Of a stretch of DNA of 64,000 nt, positions 26,607 to 35,102 are shown piece after piece. The stretch's first letter is position 1. Each line of letters opens with the position of its first letter. The DNA comes from Planctomycetaceae bacterium (GTDB lineage: Bacteria; Planctomycetota; Planctomycetia; Pirellulales; Pirellulaceae), in the NCBI GenBank assembly GCA_002726245.1, contig PBSM01000278.1:1-64000 (forward strand), in the 5' to 3' direction. A program made the position numbers and the translations under genes. Under the pieces are notes generated by a model. It saw nothing but the letters and a program-made list of their open reading frames with translations, was not told the DNA's origin and did no database searches.

Positions 26607-27026
26607 GTGTACAAGCTGTGCCGGTCATTCCGAAAGTAACGAGGAGCTGCGGCAGTGGAGTTCGCTGTCGTTGCGCCGATTTTTATCCTGCTGTTATTCG
26701 GCATGATCGAATACGGACAGATGGTAATGGTCCAGCAAATGCTTACGAATGCGACACGCGAAGGTGCTCGGCAAGCTGTGTTGGACGGAGTCACGATACA
26801 AGACGTGAAGGACACAGTTAAGGATTACTTGAGCAGTGGTGGAATCAACTTATCGGATAGTGATATCACGGTGAGTCCGGACCCGTCGGCAGCCGCCTTC
26901 GGCGATCCTATCACCGTGGGCTTGACCGTGGAGTTCAAGGAAGTGAGTTGGCTGCCGGCTCCGATGTACCTCAAAGAAGCTGAATTGGACGCGTCGTCTG
27001 TCATGCGACGCGAGAGCGTTCAATAA
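26607..27026 (+). pseudogene. tadE: TadE-like pseudopilin with an in-frame stop
   Basis: A GTG at 26607 has an AGGAGG site seven bases upstream and begins VYKLCRSFRK, but a TAA at 26637-26639 follows. In the same frame, RGAAAVEFAVVAPIFILLLF then continues the classic TadE signature and its membrane helix to the stop at 27026. Translation might restart at GTG 26655, which would drop the conserved RGAAAVE part. TadE is a minor pilin of the Tad apparatus. Either nonsense mutation or sequencing error is possible. Confidence 0.7.
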
Positions 27027-27052
27027 CCATCTGAAGGCGAAAGGAAGAAACA

Positions 27053-28159
27053 ATGCGAGCGAAATCGCTGATTCTGTTTGTCATCGCCATCGGGTGTGGC
27101 TTGGCCGCTTCGATCGGCGTCAGTCAGTATATGGAGAATGCCTCCGCCCCTGGCACTGAACTTGAAACCGAGAAGATCCTGGTAGCGATCACTGACATCA
27201 CGATCGGGGAGACCCTTGACGCTCAAACTGTCAAGTTGGAAGAGTGGCCGAAAGATCGTGTTCCGGAGGGTGCCGTCCTCGACTTCGAAGAGGTTGAGGG
27301 GAAGTTCTCACGAACGCGGATGTACGCCGGCGAGCCGATCCTGAATGCAAAGGTGATGGATTCCAATAAAGGCAGCAAAACAGTCACGATTCCCAAAGGG
27401 TATCGGGCCGTCGCCGTGAAGGTGTCGGCCGAGACTGCCGGTGGTGGCTTGATCCAACCGGGTGACCGTGTGGACGTCTTGGTCTTGTTGCGAAAGAGCC
27501 AGGAGGTCAGGGAAACTGGAGCGAGAACTATCTTGCAAGATGTGAACGTCTTCAGCGTTGATGGAGCGACCGAACGTGCCGTCGATGCCGATGGACAAGC
27601 GAGGAGCTTGAACACGGTGGCACTTCTGCTGAAGCCGAGACAGGTGGAAGCCGTCATGTTGGCCTCCGAACTTGGCCGGCTGTTCCTAACCGTGCGACGG
27701 CCGGATGATGACATCGACACAGAGGTTGGTGGTGGCGAGACCGTCGGCGGGCTTCTCGGCTACGCGTCCGAGAGCGCCAACGAGAAGAAGCATCCAGGCG
27801 GAGGTGACGGTGATTTCTCGAACTGGCTGAACAAGGTCGCAGATACGAAGCCGGAGCCACAGACGCTGACTGCTGTGAGCACGCCGGCTGAACAGAAGCC
27901 GAAATGGGAGATGGAGATCCTTGGTCCGAATGGCTCACGGAAGTTCCATTGGACGGCTGAAAACGAATTGCCAGTCGAAGGCGAATTCGGAGCAACGCCA
28001 GCTCCGAAGCCGTTCATCGGGGCTCCGGCTCCGACTCCAACGTTGCCTCTGACCGCTCCGCAGCCGCGGGCGGATCAGGCCCCTCCTTCTGGACCTCCGG
28101 CGGCAGACCAGGAAGACGATGTCGAAGAAGGCGGTGACCAAGCAGTCGCTCCCCATTAG
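27053..28159 (+). CDS. cpaB: CpaB/RcpC, Flp pilus assembly protein
   Basis: 368 residues. An N-terminal membrane anchor (SLILFVIAIGCGLAASIGVS) is followed by the SAF domain (ILVAITDITIGETLDAQTVK), then the RcpC domain (YRAVAVKVSAETAGGGLIQP with GDRVDVLV). The last 120 residues are Pro/Ala-rich and low in complexity. CpaB is a periplasmic partner of the CpaC secretin. A good site (AAAGGAAGAAACA) precedes the ATG. The frame is intact, unlike its neighbours. Confidence 0.93.
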   Translation: MRAKSLILFVIAIGCGLAASIGVSQYMENASAPGTELETEKILVAITDITIGETLDAQTVKLEEWPKDRVPEGAVLDFEEVEGKFSRTRMYAGEPILNAKVMDSNKGSKTVTIPKGYRAVAVKVSAETAGGGLIQPGDRVDVLVLLRKSQEVRETGARTILQDVNVFSVDGATERAVDADGQARSLNTVALLLKPRQVEAVMLASELGRLFLTVRRPDDDIDTEVGGGETVGGLLGYASESANEKKHPGGGDGDFSNWLNKVADTKPEPQTLTAVSTPAEQKPKWEMEILGPNGSRKFHWTAENELPVEGEFGATPAPKPFIGAPAPTPTLPLTAPQPRADQAPPSGPPAADQEDDVEEGGDQAVAPH

Positions 28160-28207
28160 CTGACATGCCAAGGACGGCACGTTCGATCTTATGCAAGGAA
28201 GCAATTG

Positions 28208-29815
28208 ATGTTCGCAGCAGAAGCGGCGGCGAAGCAAGCCTTACTCGGAGTCCTGGCTCTGGCGATGTGTCTGGGGATAAGCCAGTCGCTCCAGGCCCAG
28301 AACGTTGGTCGGCAACCCGTCCACTTCAAGGTGAGTGGGCCCGTTGATCGACTCGAAATGATCGCCAACACAAGTCGCATCCTCACGACGGAGCACAAAA
28401 TCCCTAGGCTGTTGGTCGAGAACCAGGGAATTGTTCGGGCGCGGCCGATCGCTCCGAACCAAGTGCAACTCTCCGCGCTCAAGCCTGGTTTCACGACGCT
28501 GACCGTGTGGGATGAACAAGAAGGTGAACACACGATCGACTTGCTGGTCTACGGCGACGCGCGGGAGCTAGAGAATCTGCTGATGACGGAGTTTCCAGCG
28601 GCTTCGTTACGCGTGCGCCCCTTATCGACTAGCGTCGTCATCTCTGGTTACGTTCCGCAGGCCGAAATGGTCAGCAGGATCATCCGTATGGCGGAAGACT
28701 ACTACCCGTCGGTGATCAACAACATCACGATTGGCGGAGTGCAACAAGTACTACTGCACGTCAAGCTCATGGAAGTTTCGCGGACCAAGCTCCGCAGCAT
28801 GGGCTTTGACTGGGCGAACTTCAATGGTAACGATGCGATCGTTCAGAACGTCGCCGGTCTGGTTGACAGCTATACACTCAATCCAAACAGTTTGCAGAGC
28901 AACTTCGGCGAGAACATCGCCTTTGGAATCGTCGATGACAACAATGCCTTTCTCGGCCTGCTCGAAGCTTTGCGGAAATACAACCTCGTGAAAGTACTCG
29001 CCGAGCCAACCTTGGTGACGATCAGTGGCCGTCCGGCTAGTTTTAGCTCCGGTGGCGAGTTCCCGATTCTCGTCCCGCAGGGCTTCTCCAACTTATCGAT
29101 CGAATATCGCGAGTTCGGAACGCGAGTCGATTTTGTGCCTATCGTTCTCGGGAACGGTCGCGTTCGTCTTGAAGTCCGGCCGGTCGTGAGCGAAATCGAT
29201 TCCGCACGTAGCGTTTCGATCGGCACAAACTCGGTGCCAGGCCTACGAACTCGTTGGGTCGATACGGCCGTCGAAATGAAGGTTGGCCAGACACTCGCTC
29301 TGGCAGGACTGATCCAGACTCAGGTCGAATCAGAAAACAAAGGGATCCCGTTTCTGGCCGACTTACCGTGGATCGGTGGTGCATTCCGTCGCGTGCAAGA
29401 GCGAAACAATGAGATCGAGTTGCTGATCCTCGTGACCCCTGAATTCGTCGAAGCTTTGGACGCACAAGACGTCCCGCCTTGCGGACCAGGTGAACTGACA
29501 ACAACTCCGAACGATCAAGATCTCTATTGGCGCGGTTACCTCGAAGTGCCAAAGTGCTGCACCGATGGGAACTGTGCGAGCTGTCAACTGGGCGAGAACA
29601 CCGGCGGCTACGTGCTGCCTCCGAATTACGCCCCGAGCTACAGCCCGGCGTATGAAACGCTTCCCGTCGTCCCGCAAGGAGCATCAGCTTCGATCAACGA
29701 CCGGCGGATCCGACGACCGCAGAACAGCCAACCTCGGACAGCGAGTCCCACCGGACCAAGGCCTTCCGTGACGCCTACACTGATCGGTCCGACGGGCTAT
29801 GACGTACTTCAGTAG
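28208..29815 (+). CDS. cpaC: CpaC/RcpA, Flp pilus secretin
   Basis: 535 residues from ATG 28208; AAGGAAG lies seven bases upstream, which favours it over a TTG at 28205. Signal peptide, N-terminal pilus-assembly domains and a BON-like segment, then the secretin core (LRKYNLVKVLAEPTLVTISG, GGEFPIL) and the C-terminal IELLILVTPEFVEAL. It forms the outer-membrane channel of the Tad pilus. A C-terminal tail of about 110 residues is Pro/Ser-rich and contains Cys pairs (KCCTDGNCASCQLG), unusual for secretins. Confidence 0.93.
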   Translation: MFAAEAAAKQALLGVLALAMCLGISQSLQAQNVGRQPVHFKVSGPVDRLEMIANTSRILTTEHKIPRLLVENQGIVRARPIAPNQVQLSALKPGFTTLTVWDEQEGEHTIDLLVYGDARELENLLMTEFPAASLRVRPLSTSVVISGYVPQAEMVSRIIRMAEDYYPSVINNITIGGVQQVLLHVKLMEVSRTKLRSMGFDWANFNGNDAIVQNVAGLVDSYTLNPNSLQSNFGENIAFGIVDDNNAFLGLLEALRKYNLVKVLAEPTLVTISGRPASFSSGGEFPILVPQGFSNLSIEYREFGTRVDFVPIVLGNGRVRLEVRPVVSEIDSARSVSIGTNSVPGLRTRWVDTAVEMKVGQTLALAGLIQTQVESENKGIPFLADLPWIGGAFRRVQERNNEIELLILVTPEFVEALDAQDVPPCGPGELTTTPNDQDLYWRGYLEVPKCCTDGNCASCQLGENTGGYVLPPNYAPSYSPAYETLPVVPQGASASINDRRIRRPQNSQPRTASPTGPRPSVTPTLIGPTGYDVLQ

Positions 29816-29870
29816 AGATAGCTGCGTGTTTTTTTCCAATCAAGAAGCAGTTTGCAACGGTTGATAAGAA

Positions 29871-31106
29871 ATGAGTAATGTACTTCGCCTGGCAATTGTC
29901 GATCCGAGCGATGACAGTCGCGAAGCGCTTAAAGCGATGCTCCTGGGAATGGACACTATCTGTTTGGAAGCTGAGTGCTCTCGCTATGAGTTCTTTGCCG
30001 ATGTCGTTGCACAAACTCATCCGGACATCGGAATCGTATGTATTGATCACGATGGAGAGCAGGCTCAAAGTTTGATTTTGATGGAGAATCTGAAGGATGT
30101 CTCGCCCGAGTGCAGTGTTCTCGTCATCAGCGGATCGACAGACGGCCAAGTCATCCTGCAATCCATGCGGGCGGGAGCGAAAGAGTTTCTCACGCAGCCG
30201 CTTTGCGTCGAGGATCTCGTTACGGCCATCCAACGGATTGGACGCCAACGCTTCGGAAGCACGGGGGGACGCTCGCGCAGCTCGCATGTGATCGCGGTTG
30301 CTGGGGCGACCGGTGGTGTTGGCACGACGAGTGTGGCTGTGAACCTCGGCTGCGCTCTCGCTCAGGATCCCCAAAACTCGGTGGCTTTGATTGATCTGGA
30401 CTTAGCGCTTGGCGATGCCGACGTCTTCCTCGACACGATTCCTGACTACACGTTGGTCGATGTCGCTCAGAATATTTCGCGGCTCGACTTTACGCTGCTA
30501 AAGCGGTCGCTCACCAAGCACGATTCGGGCTTGTATCTACTCCCTCGCCCAATTCAACTGCAAGATATATCGCTGATCTCCCCGGATGACTTGGAACGCG
30601 TCATCGGACTGCTGAAGGCAACGTTCTCGCACTTGATCTTCGATCTCTCGAAGCGTTACAGCGATCTCGATCTGGTGGCGATGCAGGCTGCTGAGCATGT
30701 GTTGCTCGTCACTCAACTGGATCTGCCCTGCCTGCGCAACGTCGTTCGGCTGTTGATGTCGATGGAAGAGATCGAAGGCTTGAAGAACAAAATTCGAGTC
30801 ATCGTTAACCGTGTTGGCTTGGAAAACGGCCAGATCAGCATGAAGAAAGCGCAAGAGACGATGGGCGTCGAGATCTTCAAGCAAATGCCGAACGACTATC
30901 GAGTGATGACGGAAGTCCGCAACAACGGTGTGCCGTTGGTGACGGGTGCTCCGCGCTCCAGCCTGACTCAGGCAATGGTCAGCTTGGCCGAGGCTTTGTG
31001 TGGCTCGACCGACCCCGATGTGGCGGGAGCCAACGAAGGCTCTGCCAGTTCATCAAGTTGGCTCAGCTTCTGGCCAGCGAAGGTGAAAGCTCGTGGCAGT
31101 AAGTAG
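29871..31106 (+). CDS. cpaE: CpaE/TadZ, pilus localisation ATPase
   Basis: 411 residues. A receiver-like domain at 1-125 (LAIVDPSDDSREALKAMLLG) is followed by a MinD/ParA-type ATPase domain. The P-loop reads AGATGGVGTTSVAVNLGCAL, without the signature lysines, as is common in CpaE. CpaE/TadZ places the pilus machine at a pole. The cpaF ATPase gene normally comes next, but the DNA goes straight into a truncated tadB, whose frame overlaps the last 14 bases. Confidence 0.9.
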   Translation: MSNVLRLAIVDPSDDSREALKAMLLGMDTICLEAECSRYEFFADVVAQTHPDIGIVCIDHDGEQAQSLILMENLKDVSPECSVLVISGSTDGQVILQSMRAGAKEFLTQPLCVEDLVTAIQRIGRQRFGSTGGRSRSSHVIAVAGATGGVGTTSVAVNLGCALAQDPQNSVALIDLDLALGDADVFLDTIPDYTLVDVAQNISRLDFTLLKRSLTKHDSGLYLLPRPIQLQDISLISPDDLERVIGLLKATFSHLIFDLSKRYSDLDLVAMQAAEHVLLVTQLDLPCLRNVVRLLMSMEEIEGLKNKIRVIVNRVGLENGQISMKKAQETMGVEIFKQMPNDYRVMTEVRNNGVPLVTGAPRSSLTQAMVSLAEALCGSTDPDVAGANEGSASSSSWLSFWPAKVKARGSK

Positions 31107-31711
31107 CCGCGTCGCCGCTGCGTTCTTCGGAGCCTTGCCGCTGCTGTTTATCTCTTGGAAGCGGAAACGACGCCTGAACGCGTTTGCCAAGCAGTTGCCA
31201 GATGCGTTGGAGCTAATCAGCCGTGCGCTCCGCGCCGGCCACAGCTTGGCGGCCGGGTTCAATCTTGTCGGTGACGAGATGGCGGATCCGATCGCGAGCG
31301 AGTTCTCTCGCTGTTACGACGAGCAAAATCTTGGTGTGCCATTGGAAGAAGCAATTGACGGTATGACGCATCGACCCAACCTGGACCTCCGCTTTTTCGC
31401 CACAGCGGTCATTCTGCAGCGTCAGACAGGCGGCGATCTCGCCGATGATCCTTGACAAAATTGGTCACCTGATTCGCGAACGTTTCAAGATCTGGGGGCA
31501 GATCCAAGCGCTGACCGGCGAAGGTCGCATGTCTGGAATCGTGTTGCTCGGCTTGCCGCCCGTCTTGTTCCTCGTGATGTTCCGGGTCAACCTGGATTAT
31601 GTCATGGTGCTGTTTTCCGATCCCATCGGGAAGGTACTGCTGGCGGGTGCGGTCATCTTGCAGCTACTGGGAGCGTTCGTCATCAAGAAGATCATCACAA
31701 TTAAGGTCTAG
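31093..31711 (+). pseudogene. tadB: TadB, truncated at the N-terminus and frameshifted
   Basis: Two open frames make one protein. The first (from GTG 31093) gives FAKQLPDALELISRALRAGH and ends with ILQRQTGGDLA. Near 31444 one extra base shifts the frame, and EILDKIGHLIRERFKIWGQI continues to 31711. About 90 residues with the first membrane helices of TadB are missing at the start, and so is the entire cpaF gene that should separate it from cpaE. TadB is an inner-membrane platform protein for the Tad ATPase. Confidence 0.75.
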
Positions 31712-31717
31712 CAGAAA

Positions 31718-32209
31718 ATGGACTACACCACGATTATCCCAATCGCTGCCGGCGGCGCGGCTGTTGCCACAGCGCTGTTGTTGATGGAATGGCTGTCCGG
31801 TCGCAAGCCTCGTATTGACGAACGCTTGGAAGAAGTCCGCGATCCGTCGTTGCGTCGCCGTCGCGAAGAAGGACCGCGCGGCGCGACCGAAGCCGTGAAA
31901 GGCATGTTGGAAAAAGCGACGCCGACCCTGGCCAAGCCGCTGCAGCCTCAGACGAGATGGACGCGAGTAAACTCAAGAAGAAGCTGGCGGTAGCCGGATT
32001 GAGAAGCGATACGGCCGCGACGCTTTTCCTGGGGTCGAAGATTGTAGCGCTGAGTTTCGGTCTGCTGCTTGGCTTGGTGGGTTATCGGTGTTTGGGCTAG
32101 GCTTCGGCACGATTCTGAAGGTGCCTTTCTTTCGCTCGGTATGTTCTTCTTGCCGGATCTCATTGTGATCCTGAAAGCTCGTAAGCGGAAAGAAGAGATC
32201 TTCCGTTAG
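31718..32209 (+). pseudogene. tadC: TadC, frameshifted twice and truncated
   Basis: An N-terminal membrane helix and basic linker (from MDYTTIIPIAAGGAAVATAL) read normally to about 31953. One base then is missing, and the frame continues as EMDASKLKKKLAVAGLRSDT with a further membrane helix up to a stop at 32100. A second shift gives LGMFFLPDLIVILKARKRKE and EIFR, followed by a stop at 32207-32209 just where the family continues with SLPDALDLL. About half of the protein is therefore absent. TadC pairs with TadB as the platform. Confidence 0.75.
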
Positions 32210-32226
32210 ACAACTGACACCGGCGC

Positions 32227-32262
32227 AAAAAAAGGGCCAACCGCACTGTCGCACGGCTGGCC
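32227..32262 (-). terminator. Rho-independent terminator of the Ala/Pro-repeat lipoprotein gene
   Basis: On the minus strand, GGCCAGCCG, a 10-base loop and CGGTTGGCC form a nine-pair stem with one mismatch, followed by CC and a run of seven T. It sits about 30 bases beyond the lipoprotein stop. The stem could also help end the tad transcript from the other side, though that strand has no T run. Confidence 0.75.
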
Positions 32263-32290
32263 TTGAATCGAAATGGCGTCCGCAGACGCA

Positions 32291-32605
32291 TTAGCCATCC
32301 TTAGCCGGCGTTTTTTCTGCTGCCGGCGCTTCTGCTGCCGGAGCTTCTGCTGCCGGAGCCTCTGCTGCTGGTGTCTCTGCCGCTGGTGTCTCTGCTGGCG
32401 GAGCTTCTGCCGGCTCTGCGGATGGTTCCTCGGCCGCTTCCCCAGACATGGTCTGCATCATCATCTCTTCGTATTCCGGCGTCTCGGTCGCTGGGTCCGT
32501 GGTGGTTCCAGTGGTGCTAGTTTCCTTCCCACAACCGAGAAAGACCACAACTCCGCACAACAATACAGCATTAACCAACCACTTCGTCCAAGATTCACTC
32601 TTCAT
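32291..32605 (-). CDS. Small lipoprotein with Ala/Pro/Glu repeats
   Basis: 104 residues. A lipobox ends the signal sequence (NAVLLCGVVVFLGCG, acylated Cys). A Thr-rich linker follows, then 5-residue repeats of the type ETPAA/EAPAA, seen at DNA level as near-identical 15-base units (32310-32400). Such acidic Pro/Ala-rich tails are flexible spacers. Role unknown. No homologue is recognised; the signal, lipobox and downstream terminator make it a real gene. Confidence 0.75.
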   Translation of the reverse strand: MKSESWTKWLVNAVLLCGVVVFLGCGKETSTTGTTTDPATETPEYEEMMMQTMSGEAAEEPSAEPAEAPPAETPAAETPAAEAPAAEAPAAEAPAAEKTPAKDG

Positions 32606-32933
32606 TTTGATTCTCCACAGAACAGCACTGATTTAGATGTTTCTTGTCGCTGCCGATTCGTCTCTGTGAGACAACCTATCCGGTCGATGTGGTCGCTGGC
32701 AATGACCCTGTGAGGACGATCCGGCGTGGCTCTTGGTTATTCCCATGTGAACGTTATTCCCATTTCAGTGTGTAAGACAGGAGCGGTTGTCCACCAGACG
32801 GCGAATCGCTCAGTCAAAACTTGCCAAACCTAGCACTTTTGCCGGAATTGGCTTGGGTTGGTGGGCCGATAAGAAGAAAGACCGCCCGTATTGATTCTGC
32901 GGAATACACCTTTTTTGTTTCAGGAGCGTGAGC
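32606..32933. other. Gene-free divergent region
   Basis: About 330 bases between the divergent lipoprotein gene and the secreted protein gene. It should carry both promoters. An AGGAG site at 32922-32926 serves the downstream gene. No repeat, RNA or convincing consensus promoter was recognised. Confidence 0.5.
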
Positions 32934-33464
32934 ATGCGCCGCCTACTTGTTGTTGTCGTGTTATACCTAACCACTGCTAGCGTTGCAGAGGCGGGGTGGG
33001 ACGAGTTTTGGGCGCGCTTCCATTTGGACTATCAACGGATGAACTGTTGGCCCGAGCCGTTTCAGCACGCCGACCGCGAACTCGTCCGAGGCCCGCTCAT
33101 TGCGATGACTAACAACGGCTGGCGAGTCCAAAACACTCTTAGTAATCACCTCTTTACTCTTGAAGAAAACACGTTGACGCAAGCCGGTACCTTGAAAGTC
33201 CGCTGGATTGTGACGCAAACGCCGCCGCATCGCCGTACCGTCTATGTCTTGCGCGGCCTAACGCCGGAAGCGACTCTGGCGCGAGTCGAGACGGTCCAGC
33301 AAGAAATTGCACGCATGATGCCGGAAGGCAGCCGTCCAGAAGTACTGCTTACCGACGCGATCCCAGTGGGAGGCTCAGGCGACTACTTCGATGCGGTTGA
33401 TAGTATGCTCAAGCAGTCCATCCCGGCGCCGCGTCTGGCTCCGATGCAAACAGAAACGAACTAA
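32934..33464 (+). CDS. Secreted protein of unknown function
   Basis: 176 residues from ATG 32934, seven bases after AGGAG. The signal peptide is MRRLLVVVVLYLTTASVAEA, with cleavage probably before GWDEFW. The mature part contains FHLDYQRMNCWPEPF and several aromatic-rich strands and ends in a low-complexity tail. Not recognised; the presence of a TPR lipoprotein 41 bases downstream suggests joint transcription. I recall similar proteins only from planctomycetes, which is not proof. Confidence 0.7.
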   Translation: MRRLLVVVVLYLTTASVAEAGWDEFWARFHLDYQRMNCWPEPFQHADRELVRGPLIAMTNNGWRVQNTLSNHLFTLEENTLTQAGTLKVRWIVTQTPPHRRTVYVLRGLTPEATLARVETVQQEIARMMPEGSRPEVLLTDAIPVGGSGDYFDAVDSMLKQSIPAPRLAPMQTETN

Positions 33465-33505
33465 GTCGATACGTGTCGAACCGAGGCACCATCACAAGGA
33501 GGTGA

Positions 33506-34522
33506 ATGGTGAATGGCTTTTCAAAGGCGAAATGGATTTCCTGCGCTCTGCTCAGCACGGCCCTTGCTGGCTGCGCTGGAGGCTCACCGTTCGGTCCGGC
33601 ACCGAACGACGCGTTCTCGACGGCCAACGGCTTCGATGACTCAAGCCGTGAACCCTATTCTCAGCTCGCGCAAGCCTTCCCCCAGCAGAAAGTCGTGACG
33701 CCCAATTCGTCGGTCGCTCCGCCCTCGAATCGAGTGCAGGCTTCCGGCAACCAATTCCTGACGTCGATGCATAAGATGGCGGGAAGCTTTACGGATGCTA
33801 TCACGCCAAACACTCGAGTCATTCCGGCCTCTGACCCGACAAGTCTGTCGGGTCCGCACCACGCCGCTGGTGCGGACCTGAACTACCACGCCGCTCGCGT
33901 CTACGAATCCCAGGGGAAGACAAAATCCGCTGCCGGGCTGTACGAGAAGTCGTTGCAGATGGCACCGGATCAGGCATCCACGCTAGTCGCTTACGCGCGG
34001 CTTCTGGACCGCGAGGGGAACTTCGGCAAGGCGGAATCGCTCTATCATCGAGCAATCGCAGTGGAACCAGCGAACACGGTTGCCTTGAACGATTTGGGAA
34101 TGATGTACGCGCGCCAGGGAAGGTTGTCCGACGCTGCGGCGAATGTGAGTCGTGCAATTCAACTGCAGCCGATGAACCAACGCTACCGCAATAACATGGC
34201 GATCGTGCTCATCGATGCTGAACACTTCGAAGAAGCGTTCAACAATCTTGCGGCGGTCCATGGCGAAGCGAACGCCCATTACAATTTGGCTTTCCTGCTG
34301 TTGCAGCGAAAGATGCATGCGGAAGCCGCGTATCACCTGAACCAGGCACTGGCTCTGAATCCACAGCTTGAACCAGCTCGCCAACTTGCCCATTCGGCTC
34401 CGCCAACTCCGCTGTCCACGCAACAGTATCTGCCCGTGTCGGCACCACCAGGGGAGTCTGGGAACCATCCAGCTCAAACCGGTATGCCGGTACTACAAAC
34501 ACGCCCGCTACCACCCCTCTAA
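33506..34522 (+). CDS. TPR lipoprotein (TadD-like)
   Basis: 338 residues. The lipobox LSTALAGC gives an acylated Cys near residue 22. After a disordered segment there are about four TPRs (AARVYESQGKTKSAAGLYEK, ARLLDREGNFGKAESLYHRA, LNDLGMMYARQGRLSDAAAN), then a Pro-rich tail. TadD proteins are TPR lipoproteins needed for Tad pili and sit in Tad loci, so this may be the surviving distal gene of that locus. A perfect AAGGAGGTGA lies very close to ATG 33506; the in-frame GTG at 33509 has better spacing. Confidence 0.8.
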   Translation: MVNGFSKAKWISCALLSTALAGCAGGSPFGPAPNDAFSTANGFDDSSREPYSQLAQAFPQQKVVTPNSSVAPPSNRVQASGNQFLTSMHKMAGSFTDAITPNTRVIPASDPTSLSGPHHAAGADLNYHAARVYESQGKTKSAAGLYEKSLQMAPDQASTLVAYARLLDREGNFGKAESLYHRAIAVEPANTVALNDLGMMYARQGRLSDAAANVSRAIQLQPMNQRYRNNMAIVLIDAEHFEEAFNNLAAVHGEANAHYNLAFLLLQRKMHAEAAYHLNQALALNPQLEPARQLAHSAPPTPLSTQQYLPVSAPPGESGNHPAQTGMPVLQTRPLPPL

Positions 34523-35102
34523 CGGCCCTAATGCGGTCGAAAGTGGGTAGTTCGGCGTTGGCTTCATTTGAAAAGGCATGGATCGCTAGCGAGGCATCTT
34601 ATTGTGACCACAAAGCCATACAATCGCGCGTGTTACGTCGTTGGCGGTAATTCCAACAGAGTTCAGCAACAGGTCTGACGATCGATTTCTCTGTTGCCGC
34701 ATTCGAGATTCCGAATTAGTCTTTAATTGGAGAGGAGGAAGCGGACACACGAAGGCAGGGATAGCCGAGCCGCATTGATACTTCCCCACAGATGGATCTC
34801 CCCTCTGCCTGTCCTCTTTCCCTCCGACGAGCTCTTTTCCAAGTTATAGCTCGGTGGCCGCGGCATTGATTCCCGTGGGGAGTCTCGTTCACTTCGCTTT
34901 GTGAACCAAGCCGTGCAGCGAAGTCTCTCTTTTATTTGCGACTGTTCGGCTGCACTGATTCGCAGCGACTCTTAAGGCCACTGGGTAATCGTTGACCAAG
35001 GATCGGTCCAGGCACAACACGCGACAGGATTCGGAAACCAAGCATTCAACAGTTGGTTGGCGCAGGCGGTGGCCAGCGCTAGCTGGCTGAGGAGGAACAA
35101 AG
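34523..35102. other. Gene-free leader region upstream of prkA
   Basis: 580 bases without a believable gene. It should hold the operon promoter. Purine-rich and pyrimidine-rich stretches (about 34733-34767 and 34798-34829) are partly complementary. The hairpin at 34891-34924 is listed separately. A ribosome binding site (GAGGAGGAACAAAG) directly precedes prkA at 35103. Confidence 0.5.
34891..34937 (+). terminator. Hairpin plus U-rich tail in the prkA leader
   Basis: ACTTCGCT (34891-34898) pairs perfectly with AGCGAAGT (34917-34924) and is followed by CTCTCTTTTATTT. This looks like a moderate intrinsic terminator 165 bases before prkA. It could end an upstream short RNA or act as an attenuator; the sequence does not decide. 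Confidence 0.4.

Noticed and set aside
32310-32400. Fifteen-base tandem units as a CRISPR-like or mobile repeat
   Set aside because: They encode EAPAA/ETPAA repeats of a lipoprotein and have no spacers.
34586-34789. Minus-strand frame of 67 codons in the prkA leader
   Set aside because: No ribosome binding site, no family resemblance, composition like noncoding DNA.
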